Source: Alphaproteobacteria bacterium
GTDB taxonomy: Bacteria; Pseudomonadota; Alphaproteobacteria; UBA828
Length of the DNA stretch: 64,000 bases
NCBI GenBank assembly: GCA_022820945.1
Contig: JAJEEP010000047.1
Location: 40,766 to 104,765, forward strand
Direction: 5' to 3'
The position numbers and the translations under genes are program-made. Shown in pieces: positions 8,715 to 17,382 of this stretch. The notes below the pieces were generated by a model, which made no database searches, was not told where the DNA came from, and saw nothing but the letters and a program-made list of their open reading frames with translations. How positions within the stretch are numbered: the stretch's first letter is position 1; every line of letters starts with the position of its first letter.

Positions 8715-10272
8715 CCCGCGCCGCTTCTGCTGCCGGTGTGGCATAGGCCAGCAAGCGCCCGGTCATCGCGGCGGGGACGGGCAGGCCCATCAGGCCGAGC
8801 ACGGTCGGCGCGATGTCGGTTAGCGTCCCGTCGCCGAGCGCCATGCCGGGCACGCCGACCAGCACCGCGGGGACGGGGCCATCGGTGTGCGCGGTGTGGG
8901 GCGTCGCGCCGTCGGCCCCGCGCATCCGCTCGGCGTTGCCGTGATCGGCGGTGACGAGCAGCGCGCCGCCGGCTGGCTCCACGGCGCTGGCGAGCCGGCC
9001 GAGGCAGCGGTCCACCGCGGTGACCGCCGCCATCGCCGCCTCGAGGTTGCCGCTATGGCCCACCATGTCGGTGTTGGCGTAGTTCACCACGATCAGGTCG
9101 AAGCGCCCGCCCGCGATTGCCTCGACCACGCGGTCGGTCACCGCCGGGGCCGACATCTCGGGCTGCAGGTCGTAGGTCGCGACCCTGGGGGAGGGCACGA
9201 GCACCCGCTCCTCGCCCGGCATCTCCGTCTCCTCGCCGCCGTTGAGGAAGAAGGTGACGTGGGCGTATTTCTCGGTCTCGGCGACGCGCAGCTGCCGCAG
9301 CCCGGCACGCGAGACGACCTCGCCGAGATGGTCCGTCACCTGCATCGGCGGGAACAGCGTCTCGGCCAGGCGATCCAGGGTCTCGGAATAGCTGCACATG
9401 GCGCAGGCGGCGGCGAAGCGCACGCAGCGGGATCGTGCGAAGCCGTCGAAGGCCGGATCAAGCAACGCCGTCACGAGCTGGCGCGCGCGGTCGGCCCGGA
9501 AGTTGGCCATGATCAGCCCGTCGCCGTCGGCCATGCCGTCGTACCCAGCGATCACGGCCGGTTCGACGAACTCGTCGCCGACATCTTCCGCATAGCTCGC
9601 AGCGACGGCCTCTGACGCGCTCGCCGCCGGCCGGCCCTGCGTGGAGACCACCGCGTCGTAGGCCCGCGCGGTCCGCTTCCAGCGGCGGTCTCGGTCCATG
9701 GCGTAGTAGCGGCCGGCCACGGTTGCGATCCGCACGTTGGGCAGGTCGCCGAGCGAGCTTTCAAAGCCCGGTAAATCGTCGATGGCCGAACGCGGCGGCA
9801 CGTCGCGGCCGTCGAGGAAGGCGTGGATCGCGACCGGCACGCCCGCGCCGCTCACGATCCGAGCGATTGCCGCCATGTGATCCTGGTGCGAATGCACGCC
9901 GCCGGGTGAGACCAGGCCCATCAGGTGGCAACGGCCGCCGCTCTCCTGCAGCCGCTGGACGAGCGAGAGCAGGGCCGGGTTGCGCGCGAGCGAGCCGTCG
10001 GCGACGGCCGCGTCGATACGAGGCAGGTCCTGCAGGATCACCCGGCCCGCGCCGATGGTCATGTGGCCGACCTCGGAGTTGCCCATCTGGCCTTCCGGCA
10101 GGCCCACGGCAGGGCCGGATGTCGCGAGCAGGCCGTGGGGGCGGGCGGCGGTCAGTCGGTCCCACATCGGCGTCTCGGCGAGCGCGATGGCGTTGTGCTC
10201 GGTCTCCGACCGATGTCCCCAGCCGTCCAGGACGCAGAGAACGACGGGTCGATATGCGCGCTCGCTCCCCAT
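8680..10272 (-). CDS. gpmI: 2,3-bisphosphoglycerate-independent phosphoglycerate mutase
   Basis: The enzyme interconverts 3- and 2-phosphoglycerate in glycolysis using two metal ions (Mn in many bacteria). The 530-residue product has the alkaline-phosphatase-like metal motif VLCVLDGWG near 11-19, the phosphoserine site QMGNSEVGH near 60-70, and ANTDMVGHSG and TADHGNAE near 430-480. The ATG at 10272 is chosen because MGSERAYRPVVLCVLDGWG is the normal start, and the longer frame to 10431 is unsupported. The tail after LLAYATP is a short basic extension that overlaps the amidase 3' end. It lies 50 bp downstream of the OsmC-like gene on the same strand. Confidence 0.96.
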   Translation of the reverse strand: MGSERAYRPVVLCVLDGWGHRSETEHNAIALAETPMWDRLTAARPHGLLATSGPAVGLPEGQMGNSEVGHMTIGAGRVILQDLPRIDAAVADGSLARNPALLSLVQRLQESGGRCHLMGLVSPGGVHSHQDHMAAIARIVSGAGVPVAIHAFLDGRDVPPRSAIDDLPGFESSLGDLPNVRIATVAGRYYAMDRDRRWKRTARAYDAVVSTQGRPAASASEAVAASYAEDVGDEFVEPAVIAGYDGMADGDGLIMANFRADRARQLVTALLDPAFDGFARSRCVRFAAACAMCSYSETLDRLAETLFPPMQVTDHLGEVVSRAGLRQLRVAETEKYAHVTFFLNGGEETEMPGEERVLVPSPRVATYDLQPEMSAPAVTDRVVEAIAGGRFDLIVVNYANTDMVGHSGNLEAAMAAVTAVDRCLGRLASAVEPAGGALLVTADHGNAERMRGADGATPHTAHTDGPVPAVLVGVPGMALGDGTLTDIAPTVLGLMGLPVPAAMTGRLLAYATPAAEAARVTRPQRPARAR

Positions 10273-10322
10273 GGCCGGGGTTCTACCCCGCCCACCCCGG
10301 ATTCGCCACGGCGGTGCGTGGC

Positions 10323-10856
10323 TCAGCCCGATGCGGCGCCGTCGCCTGCGCGGTCGCTGCGGCTGACGCTCACCGGGGCGCCACCCGTCAGCGTCTGGTA
10401 GACCACGCAGTAGCGCTCGGTGAGCTTGCATAGCTTCTCGAGGTCCTCCGGCGCGGCGTCGCTTTCGAGCGCGAAGTGCAGGCGAATCGCCCGGAAGCCC
10501 ACCGGTGCATCGCGGTCAACGCCAAGCGTGCCGCGCACGTCGAGATCGCCTTCGGCGCTCACCCTGGCGTGTCGGATGTCGATGGTGAGCGCGGTCGCCA
10601 CGGCTCGCAACGTCACACCGGCGCAGGCGACGAGGGCCTGCAACAGCATGTCGCCGGAGCAGGCCTGCAGCCCGGTGCCGCCGCCCGAGGGGTGCAGCCC
10701 GGCCTCGACCAGCGCCTTGCCGGTATCGACCGAGCACGCGATCTCCGAATCGTCCACCGCGCCCGAAGCCTTGAGCACGATGAGCGCGGCGTCGGCATCC
10801 TCGCGGTAGCGCTCTTTGAGCGGCGCCTGCAGCGATCTGAGTTGGTCGGCGTCCAT
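10323..10856 (-). CDS. OsmC/Ohr family protein
   Basis: The 177-residue protein has the two redox cysteines expected of OsmC-type peroxide reductases, Cys78 in LVACAGV and Cys150 in RYCVVYQTL. It also has the typical GLQACSGDMLLQAL segment and a central beta region. In the family such proteins reduce organic hydroperoxides, and some act on other thiol chemistry. Translation starts at the ATG at 10856, just after the flavin monooxygenase gene (14 bp). The pairing suggests it protects against peroxide or handles a sulfur compound produced by that enzyme, which is inference. Confidence 0.85.
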   Translation of the reverse strand: MDADQLRSLQAPLKERYREDADAALIVLKASGAVDDSEIACSVDTGKALVEAGLHPSGGGTGLQACSGDMLLQALVACAGVTLRAVATALTIDIRHARVSAEGDLDVRGTLGVDRDAPVGFRAIRLHFALESDAAPEDLEKLCKLTERYCVVYQTLTGGAPVSVSRSDRAGDGAASG

Positions 10857-10870
10857 GGTGTCCTTCCTCC

Positions 10871-12223
10871 CTAGCGTCGATAGGCGGCGGCGGGGTGGCG
10901 CGCCGAGAGCCGGGCTTGCCCGAACAGTTTTTCGCGAAGCGTGCCCGGTGCATAGTCGGACTGAACAAGTCCACGCCGGCGCAGCTCCGGCACCACGCCC
11001 TCGATGAAGTCCGCGAAGGTGCCGGGCGTCACCGCGTAGACGATATTGAAGCCGTCCACGCCCGCCTCGTGCCAGGCCTGGAACGTGTCCGCGATCTGCT
11101 CGGGCGTGCCGGTGATAAACTGGCCGGAGGCGCGCGACCGCACCAGGTCGCGGAAGGTGAGCGACTTGTCCGGCGCCGATTCGATCAGCCCCCGGACCAC
11201 GCCCTGCATGGCGTCGGTCTCGAGGCTCGCGAGCGGCGCGTCGAGGTCGATTGCGCCGAGGTCCACGCCGACGCTGCCGCTCATGTGCGCAAGCCCGCCC
11301 TCGACGCTCGACTGCGCCACGTAGTCCGCCGCCTTGGCCTCGGCTTCGGCCTCCGTCCCGCCCACCACCGGGGTCACGCCCTGGAAGAACAGGATGTCCT
11401 CCGGCCGCCGCCCCCGGCGCGCGGCGCGGGCGCGGATGTCCTGCACCACACCGGTGGATGCCTTGAGGCTCCGCATGGAGGCGAACATGAAGACGCACTC
11501 CGCATGGGTCGCGGCGAACTCCCGTCCGCGCTCCGACGAGCCCGCCTGGAAGAGCAGCGGCGTGCGCTGCGGCGAGGGCTCGGAGAGATGCGGCCCCTCG
11601 ACCTCGTAATACGTGCCGGCGTGGTCGATGGGGTGGATTCTGGCGGGGTCGGCGTAGCGGCCGCGCGCGGTGTCGCAGAGCACCGCGCCATCCTCCCAGC
11701 TTCCCTCCCAGAGCTTGTAGGCGACCTCCAGATACTCCTCGGCGCGGGCGTAGCGCTCGTCGTGGGGCGGCAGCCCGCCGAGGCCGAGGTTGGTGCCCGC
11801 GTTGGGCAGGTACGAGGTCACGATGTTCCAGGCGATACGCCCGCACGTGAGGTGATCCAGCGTCGAGATCTGGCGGGCGAAGGTGAAGGGCGGCACTTGG
11901 AGCACGGAGCTGGTGAAGGCGAAGCCCAGGTGCTCGGTCGCCATCGCCATGGCCGGGATCAGCGGCATCGGGTCGTTCGCCGGGATCTGCACCGCTTCCA
12001 CGATCGCGGTCTCCGGCCCGCCGCGATAGAGGTCGTAGGTGCCGATCACGTCGGCGAGGAAGAGCGCGTCGAAGCCGCCCCTCTCCAGCAACCGGGCTAG
12101 CTCGATCCAGGGCTCGATGCGGTTGAACTCGCGCTGGCGCGTGTCGTCCCGCACCCAGAGGCCGTGCTGGATGTGGGAGACGCAGTTCATCGAGAACGCG
12201 TTGAGGTGGATGCGCTTCTTCAT
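10871..12223 (-). CDS. Luciferase-like FMN-dependent monooxygenase (NtaA/SnaA/DszA type)
   Basis: This 450-residue enzyme belongs to the two-component monooxygenases that use reduced FMN and oxygen, the group that includes nitrilotriacetate monooxygenase, pristinamycin synthase SnaA and dibenzothiophene sulfone monooxygenase. Visible features are LNAFSMNCVSH at the N-terminus, LFLADVIGTYD near 55, ISTLDHLTCGRIAWNIVTS near 120 and a flavin-binding LLFQAGSSERGREFA near 225. The ATG at 12223 is the family-consistent start. No flavin reductase gene is adjacent, so the FMNH2 supplier must be elsewhere. Substrate is unknown. Confidence 0.88.
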   Translation of the reverse strand: MKKRIHLNAFSMNCVSHIQHGLWVRDDTRQREFNRIEPWIELARLLERGGFDALFLADVIGTYDLYRGGPETAIVEAVQIPANDPMPLIPAMAMATEHLGFAFTSSVLQVPPFTFARQISTLDHLTCGRIAWNIVTSYLPNAGTNLGLGGLPPHDERYARAEEYLEVAYKLWEGSWEDGAVLCDTARGRYADPARIHPIDHAGTYYEVEGPHLSEPSPQRTPLLFQAGSSERGREFAATHAECVFMFASMRSLKASTGVVQDIRARAARRGRRPEDILFFQGVTPVVGGTEAEAEAKAADYVAQSSVEGGLAHMSGSVGVDLGAIDLDAPLASLETDAMQGVVRGLIESAPDKSLTFRDLVRSRASGQFITGTPEQIADTFQAWHEAGVDGFNIVYAVTPGTFADFIEGVVPELRRRGLVQSDYAPGTLREKLFGQARLSARHPAAAYRR

Positions 12224-12359
12224 CGGCGTCCGCCTCCGGGGTCGCGAACCAGCATGGCACGCCCGCGCCGGCGGCGAAATGCGCGTGACGTGCCGGCGAG
12301 ATTGCCCATTCTGTATGGTCGAAATCCTCGAGTCGTTGCGGTGACCGGCGGGGGAGGCA

Positions 12360-13157
12360 ATGGCGGAAGATCGTGCGGCAAGCGGGACAGTCGGCGTGAA
12401 GGACAAGGTGGTGCTGATCACCGGGGGATCGCGCGGCATCGGCGCGTGCTGTGTGCGTGCGCTGCTCGATGGCGGCGCGTCCGTTGTCATCCACTACAAC
12501 CAGAACCGGGTGGCGGCTGAGGCGCTGGCCGAAGCGGCGCCCGAGCGCTGCCACCTAGTGGGTGCCGATCTGACGGATGAGGAGGCGCCCAAGACGCTTT
12601 GGCAGCAGGCGCTCGCCTGGCAGGGGCGGATCGACGTGCTGGTCAACAACGCGGCGGTCTATGAGGCCGAGCCCGCCTTTGCCGAAGACGACACCTGGCC
12701 CGAGGCGTGGCGCGCGGTCTGGCAGCGCACGCTGCAACTCAACCTCCTGGCACCTGCCGAGCTTGCCACGCGCGCCGTCGCGCACTTCCGCGAGGGCGGC
12801 GAGGGCGGCATCCTGATCCACCTCTCGAGCCGGGCCGCGCATCGGGGCGAAAAGCCGCTGCTCGGCTCATACGCGGCCAGCAAGGGCGCTCTCAACGCGC
12901 TGAGCCATACCCTCGCCCGCACCCACGGCGGCGGCGGCATCCTCTCCTACGCGGTGGCGCCGGGCTGGGTCGGCACCGACATGTCGTGGGACTACATCAA
13001 CGAGACCGGCGATCGCGGCCCGCTCGGCGAGAACGCTCTGGGCACGCTGATCCCGCCCGAGGAGGTGGCGAACATCGTGACCTTCCTCGCCTCGGGCGCG
13101 GCCCGCCACGCCACCGGCACCGTCATCGACATCAACGGAGCGTCGTTCCCGCGCTAG
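12360..13157 (+). CDS. SDR family NAD(P)-dependent oxidoreductase
   Basis: The 265-residue protein is a classical short-chain dehydrogenase. It has the Rossmann motif TGGSRGIG at 21-28, NNAA at 97-100, a catalytic Ser near 157 and Tyr171-x3-Lys175 in SYAASKGALN. The C-terminal FLASGAARHATGTVIDINGA matches the FabG-like subgroup. A GGGAGG-type SD precedes the ATG at 12360. It is transcribed away from the monooxygenase gene (137 bp between starts) and is followed after 45 bp by the lipoprotein gene. The substrate is not deducible. Confidence 0.92.
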   Translation: MAEDRAASGTVGVKDKVVLITGGSRGIGACCVRALLDGGASVVIHYNQNRVAAEALAEAAPERCHLVGADLTDEEAPKTLWQQALAWQGRIDVLVNNAAVYEAEPAFAEDDTWPEAWRAVWQRTLQLNLLAPAELATRAVAHFREGGEGGILIHLSSRAAHRGEKPLLGSYAASKGALNALSHTLARTHGGGGILSYAVAPGWVGTDMSWDYINETGDRGPLGENALGTLIPPEEVANIVTFLASGAARHATGTVIDINGASFPR

Positions 13158-13202
13158 GGAATCGGGCCGTCTTGAGAGACACGACAACCACGGAGGGCAA
13201 CC

Positions 13203-14309
13203 ATGAAGACAACCGTTTACACAGCCGCGCTGGCGGCGATTGGCCTGCTGGCACTCTCGGCCTGCGTTCACGATGGCGGAGAGGACGATACGTCTCCGAC
13301 GACCGGCGAGATGGACGCACCCACGGATACCCTCGACGAATTGCGCGACGCCAACGCGGCCGAAATCCTGGACGTGACCGTCCAGGCTGCATTGTCGCCG
13401 CCCCAGTTCAGAAGCGGAGGCGTCGTTCAATCTGCAGGTGGCGGCCTGGCGGGTGTTTCCGGTGTCTCCACGACCTTCGACGGCACCGACCTGACCATCG
13501 CGATATCGCGCGAGGATGGCAGCGCGCTGACGCTGAACTCCGAGAGCGATCAGTCCGAGGGTTCCGATAATTTCGAGTCGCCCATCGCCGGCCACAGCGC
13601 TCGGAGTTGGGTCCTGTTTGAGCCCGCCACCGACGGCATGTCGATCGCGGTCGCAACGGTGACTGCGAACGACAGCGACGCGGCCGACTATCTGACCGCA
13701 GGTCATTGGATGCATATCGCCGTCGATGTGGACGAATTCGGCTTCACTGGCGCGGAGACGGGAACGTTCGTCGATGGTCCCGAACTCTCCCTGTCGTCGT
13801 CGCCGCGTTTGCCTGGCCAAGGAACGGCGTCGTACTCGGGGCTGGCGTCAGGCGCCTACGGCGTCCTCCACGGTACGGACACTGGGGTTACTCCAGGTTC
13901 GATGGAGAGCGGCATGTTCCACTCGACTATCGAACTCACGGCCGATTTCGCAGCCGACACCATCTTCGGATGTGTGGGGTGCCGCGATGGGGTCGCGCTG
14001 TTTGGGACTCTACAAGACCCAGACACCGGTGAGGAAACTGAAGTCGAAATCGCGAGTTCCGGCTACACGTTGCATCTCGACCCCACCAACTTCGACTCTG
14101 ACGGCACGTTTCTCGGCCAGCAGATGCGGCTGGAGCACCCCGACATTTCGATCGCGAACACGGAGGGTGCGTGGGGCGGTCGGTTCTCGAACATGGCCGA
14201 CAGCGCGGGCGACCCCCGCCTGCTGGCCGGCACCTTCGGCGCCGAGGCGACCAGCGCCGGCGGGAGCGAGGGCGCTTTTCTTGGATACTTCCTCGGTCCC
14301 AAGGAGTAG
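13203..14309 (+). CDS. Putative surface lipoprotein, transferrin-binding protein-like
   Basis: The 368-residue protein starts with a lipoprotein signal peptide ending in LSAC, giving a lipidated Cys21, then a Gly/Asp/Thr-rich linker. The rest is beta-rich with no recognised enzyme motif. The C-terminal pattern WGGRFSN...LLAGTFGAEA...GAFLGYFL resembles the small beta-barrel repeats of TbpB-like lipoproteins, which bind host or environmental ligands at the surface. GCVGC near 258 could be a disulfide. A GGAGG SD lies just upstream of the ATG. No TbpA-like receptor or Slam exporter gene is adjacent. The family link is a motif-level judgement. Confidence 0.6.
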   Translation: MKTTVYTAALAAIGLLALSACVHDGGEDDTSPTTGEMDAPTDTLDELRDANAAEILDVTVQAALSPPQFRSGGVVQSAGGGLAGVSGVSTTFDGTDLTIAISREDGSALTLNSESDQSEGSDNFESPIAGHSARSWVLFEPATDGMSIAVATVTANDSDAADYLTAGHWMHIAVDVDEFGFTGAETGTFVDGPELSLSSSPRLPGQGTASYSGLASGAYGVLHGTDTGVTPGSMESGMFHSTIELTADFAADTIFGCVGCRDGVALFGTLQDPDTGEETEVEIASSGYTLHLDPTNFDSDGTFLGQQMRLEHPDISIANTEGAWGGRFSNMADSAGDPRLLAGTFGAEATSAGGSEGAFLGYFLGPKE

Positions 14310-14346
14310 AAGCTCCTTCAGGGGCCGCTCCATTCAAGCGGCTCTT
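14301..14346. terminator. Possible bidirectional terminator between convergent genes
   Basis: Two hairpins lie at the junction of the convergent lipoprotein and SprT-like genes. AAGGAG and CTCCTT pair around a 6-nt loop (14301-14318). GCCGCT and AGCGGC pair around a 7-nt loop (14324-14342) and are followed by a short pyrimidine run. Neither has a long U tract, so the call is tentative. Confidence 0.35.
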
Positions 14347-14348
14347 AC

Positions 14349-15062
14349 TCACCGCCCGCGGCGTTCGTAAACGTTCGCTCTCGGGGTGGCGCCGATGCGC
14401 CTGGCGACGGCCTTCCACGCAGCGCCGTGGCGGACCTCGGGGCCGGCGAGCGCATGGGCGATCTCGTGCAGGATCGTATCCCTGATCTCGGCCTCGCTCG
14501 CATCCAGGGCGTGGGCGCGGCCGATGCGGATCACGCGGTCCTGGAAGTTGCAGTCGCCGAGGCGCCGCTCGGCCTCGAGGAAGGCGAAGGTCCACTTGTC
14601 GAGGCCGTGCTCGTCCATCAAGCCCCTGGCCATCGCGGCGATGTGGGTGAGGCGCTCCGCCCCGTTCCTCAAGCGGCCCTTGCCGGTGCCGGCGTCGCTC
14701 AGGCCGGCGTAGGGCACGTTCCACAGGCTCCGGCCCGCGCGCACTCTGGCCTGGGCCGGGTTGAGCTTCACGATCTTGCCCTGAAGGGCCCCGTCCGAGC
14801 TTGCGAACGTCACCCGATCGCCTACCCGCCAGCGGGCGCGCGCTGCATCCTGGGGTGTCAGCATCGTCGCGCGGCGGGCGCGGCCGGAGGGCGAGAGCGC
14901 CGCCTCCGATACCTTCCAGGTCTGGTCTTCGCTGTCGATCACCGTCGCGAAGCGCTTATGCCCCTGCCGTCGGAGGAGGTGGCCGTGGATCGTCCGCCCG
15001 CGATGGCTGAAGCGCACGGCGTCGCCGATAGAGAGCGCCCGGTCTTCCCGGCCGTCGGCCAT
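14349..15062 (-). CDS. SprT-like zinc metallopeptidase domain protein
   Basis: The 237-residue protein has the metallopeptidase motif HEIAHALAGPEVRHGAAWK near 205-225, where HExxH and a downstream His would bind zinc as in SprT/Spartan proteins. The N-terminal half carries two short basic beta-rich segments (each with a VGDRV or IGDAV-like core) that may be nucleic-acid-binding SH3/KOW-like folds. The ATG at 15062 is preferred over one at 15137 because AGAGGAG lies at proper spacing before it. Function in bacteria is unclear, and DNA-protein crosslink repair is only an analogy. Confidence 0.75.
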   Translation of the reverse strand: MADGREDRALSIGDAVRFSHRGRTIHGHLLRRQGHKRFATVIDSEDQTWKVSEAALSPSGRARRATMLTPQDAARARWRVGDRVTFASSDGALQGKIVKLNPAQARVRAGRSLWNVPYAGLSDAGTGKGRLRNGAERLTHIAAMARGLMDEHGLDKWTFAFLEAERRLGDCNFQDRVIRIGRAHALDASEAEIRDTILHEIAHALAGPEVRHGAAWKAVARRIGATPRANVYERRGR

Positions 15063-15358
15063 GCGCTGACTCCTCTTCCGCCCCACTGTGTCCGTCGCTA
15101 TCGCGGTGCCTGCAGCGGGCCGCGACTCGGCGATCATCCTGCGAAGATTTGTACATGAATCGACGCCGCAAGGGACAATTCGTCGGCAGAGTCCGGAACG
15201 GTCGTCCCGTCGCAGCCATGGACGCCGATGCGTTCATTTTGCCTTGTTTTACGGGCATAACTGCACAATTGCGCACCGGGTGATAGCTCAGGGCCCGAAG
15301 CCATTCTGCGCATTGATGTATTGACAACGGATACCCGAGGGTTACAAGCCCGGCCGTC
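15063..15358. promoter_or_regulatory. Divergent promoter region upstream of serS
   Basis: The 296 bp hold no gene. A TTGACA at 15321-15326 followed after 16 bp by TACAAG (15343-15348) could be a sigma-70-type promoter for serS, which would leave a very short leader before the ATG at 15359. A moderately AT-rich stretch lies at 15220-15280. The minus-strand promoter for the SprT-like gene must also lie here but was not identified. Confidence 0.35.
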
Positions 15359-16627
15359 ATGTTCAGCGCCCGGTCGATTCGCGAGAACGGCGCCGCGTTC
15401 GACGCAGGTCTTGCCCGGCGCGGCCTGGAACCGCATGCCGAGCGGGTGATCGCGCTCGATGCACGCCGGCGCGAGGCGCTGACCGCGCTTCAGGACCGCC
15501 AGACGGCGCGCAACCGAATGTCGAAGGAGATCGGCGCTGCCCGGGCGCGCGGCGATGACACCTCGGCCCTGGTCGCCGAGGTGGCGGCGCTGAAGGACGA
15601 AGCCCAGGCGCTGGAGCGGGAGGAAAAGACGTTGGGCGCAGAGCTCGACGCGTTGCTCTCAGGCCTCCCCAACCTGCCGGCGGACGACGTGCCCGACGGC
15701 GCCGACGAGAGCGCCAACCTCGAGATCAGGCGCTGGGGCGAGCCCGCGCAGGCGGACGGCGGCGCCCGCCAGCACTTCGAGATCGGCGAGGCGCTCGGGC
15801 TCATGGACTTCGAGCGGGCGGCCAAGCTCTCGGGCTCCCGCTTCGTCGTGCTCTCCGGCGCCCTGGCGCGGCTGGAGCGGGCGTTGGCGGCCTTCATGCT
15901 GGACATGCATACCGCCGAGTTCGGCTACACCGAGATCGCGCCGCCTCTCCTGGTGCGCGATGCCGCCGCCTTCGGCACCGGCAACCTGCCGAAGTTCGAG
16001 GAAGACCTGTTCCACACCGCCGACGGCTTCTGGCTGATCCCCACCGCCGAGATGCCGCTCACCAATCTGGTGGCCGGCGAGATTCTGGATGAGGACGCGC
16101 TGCCGCTGCGCTTCACCGCCTACACGCCCTGCTTCCGGGCCGAGGCCGGCGCCGCCGGCAAGGATACGCGGGGCATGCTGCGCCAGCACCAGTTCTCCAA
16201 GGTCGAGCTGGTGAGCGTGACCCGGCCGGAGGATTCGGAAGCCGAGCACGAGCGCATGACCGCCTGTGCCGAGGAGGTGCTGAAGCGTCTCGGCCTCCCC
16301 TACCGGGTGGTGGTGCTGAGCGCGGGCGACATGGGCTTCTCGGCGCGCAAGACCTACGACATCGAGGTCTGGCTGCCGGGGCAGGGGCGCTATCGCGAGA
16401 TCTCGAGCTGCTCCAACTGCTGGGATTTTCAGGCCCGGCGGATGAACGCGCGCTACCGCAAGGCCGGCGAGCGGCAGACACAGTTCGTCCACACCCTCAA
16501 TGGCTCGGCGCTCGCGGTGGGCCGCACCCTGGTCGCGGTGCTCGAAAACTACCAACGCGAGGACGGCGGCGTGACCGTGCCCGACGCGCTCCGCTCCTAT
16601 CTCGGCGGCCTGGAGGCGATCGGCTGA
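15359..16627 (+). CDS. serS: Seryl-tRNA synthetase
   Basis: This 422-residue class II synthetase charges tRNA-Ser. The N-terminal coiled-coil arm spans about residues 1-110 (rich in Arg, Glu and Ala). The class II motifs follow: motif 1 around [11 protein letters not shown], motif 2 [20 protein letters not shown] near 258, and motif 3 [15 protein letters not shown] near 390. Length is normal. Its TGA overlaps the surE ATG by one base (TGATG). In many alphaproteobacteria serS directly follows tatC; here tatABC lies about 27 kb away. Confidence 0.98.
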   Translation: MFSARSIRENGAAFDAGLARRGLEPHAERVIALDARRREALTALQDRQTARNRMSKEIGAARARGDDTSALVAEVAALKDEAQALEREEKTLGAELDALLSGLPNLPADDVPDGADESANLEIRRWGEPAQADGGARQHFEIGEALGLMDFERAAKLSGSRFVVLSGALARLERALAAFMLDMHTAEFGYTEIAPPLLVRDAAAFGTGNLPKFEEDLFHTADGFWLIPTAEMPLTNLVAGEILDEDALPLRFTAYTPCFRAEAGAAGKDTRGMLRQHQFSKVELVSVTRPEDSEAEHERMTACAEEVLKRLGLPYRVVVLSAGDMGFSARKTYDIEVWLPGQGRYREISSCSNCWDFQARRMNARYRKAGERQTQFVHTLNGSALAVGRTLVAVLENYQREDGGVTVPDALRSYLGGLEAIG

Positions 16628-17382
16628 TGCGCATCCTCGTCACCAACGACGACGGCATAGAAGCGCCCGGCATCAAGGTGCTGGAGCGGATCGCACGCGG
16701 GCTCTCCAAGGACGTCTGGGTGGTGGCGCCCGAGACCCAGCAGAGCGCGGCGTCCCATTCGCTCACGCTGCACCGGCCGCTCCGCACCCGCCGTATCTCG
16801 AAGCGCCGCCACGCGGTCAACGGCACGCCCACCGACTGCGTGTTCCTGGCCTTCAACAAGATCATGGCCGACGGCCCGCCCGACCTGGTGCTCTCCGGCG
16901 TGAACGACGGACCCAACGTGGGCGAGGACGTGACCTATTCCGGCACCATCGCGGCGGCGATGGAGGCGACACTGTTCGGCGCGCCGGCGGTGGCGCTCAG
17001 CCAGGCCTACGGGGACGGCCGCAAGCATCATTGGGCGACCGCAGAGCAATGGGCCGGGCGTCTCCTGCCCGTGTTGATCGAGCGCGGATGGCCCAAGCGT
17101 GTCCTCATCAACGTGAACTTCCCTGACCTGGCGGCTGCCGACGTGCGCGGGATCAAGGTGGTGCGTCAGGGTTTGCACGCGCTCGACGACACCCTGGAGG
17201 AGCGGATCGACCCCCGGGGCAGGCCTTACTACTGGATCGGAGCGCAGTTGCCTGCGGCGGGCAGCGGGCAGCGCGGCACCGACATGAGCGCGATCGACGA
17301 AGGCTACGTCTCGGTCACCCCGCTTCACATGGATCTGACTCACCGGAGAACCCTGACATGGCTGCGGGAGGTCATCGAATGA
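16627..17382 (+). CDS. surE: 5'/3'-nucleotidase SurE
   Basis: The 251-residue protein is a metal-dependent survival nucleotidase that removes phosphate from nucleoside monophosphates. The N-terminal ILVTNDDGIEAPGI holds the metal-binding Asp pair (8-9), and SGVNDGPNVGEDVTYSGTI near 92-110 is the second conserved block. It is translationally coupled to serS (1-base overlap) and to the LytM lipoprotein gene (4-base ATGA overlap). The pcm methyltransferase gene often found after surE is absent here. Confidence 0.97.
   Translation: MRILVTNDDGIEAPGIKVLERIARGLSKDVWVVAPETQQSAASHSLTLHRPLRTRRISKRRHAVNGTPTDCVFLAFNKIMADGPPDLVLSGVNDGPNVGEDVTYSGTIAAAMEATLFGAPAVALSQAYGDGRKHHWATAEQWAGRLLPVLIERGWPKRVLINVNFPDLAAADVRGIKVVRQGLHALDDTLEERIDPRGRPYYWIGAQLPAAGSGQRGTDMSAIDEGYVSVTPLHMDLTHRRTLTWLREVIE

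Noticed and set aside
14100..14350. Possible tRNA or small RNA near the convergent gene ends
   Set aside because: Only short hairpins are present; no cloverleaf or conserved T-arm sequence can be formed.
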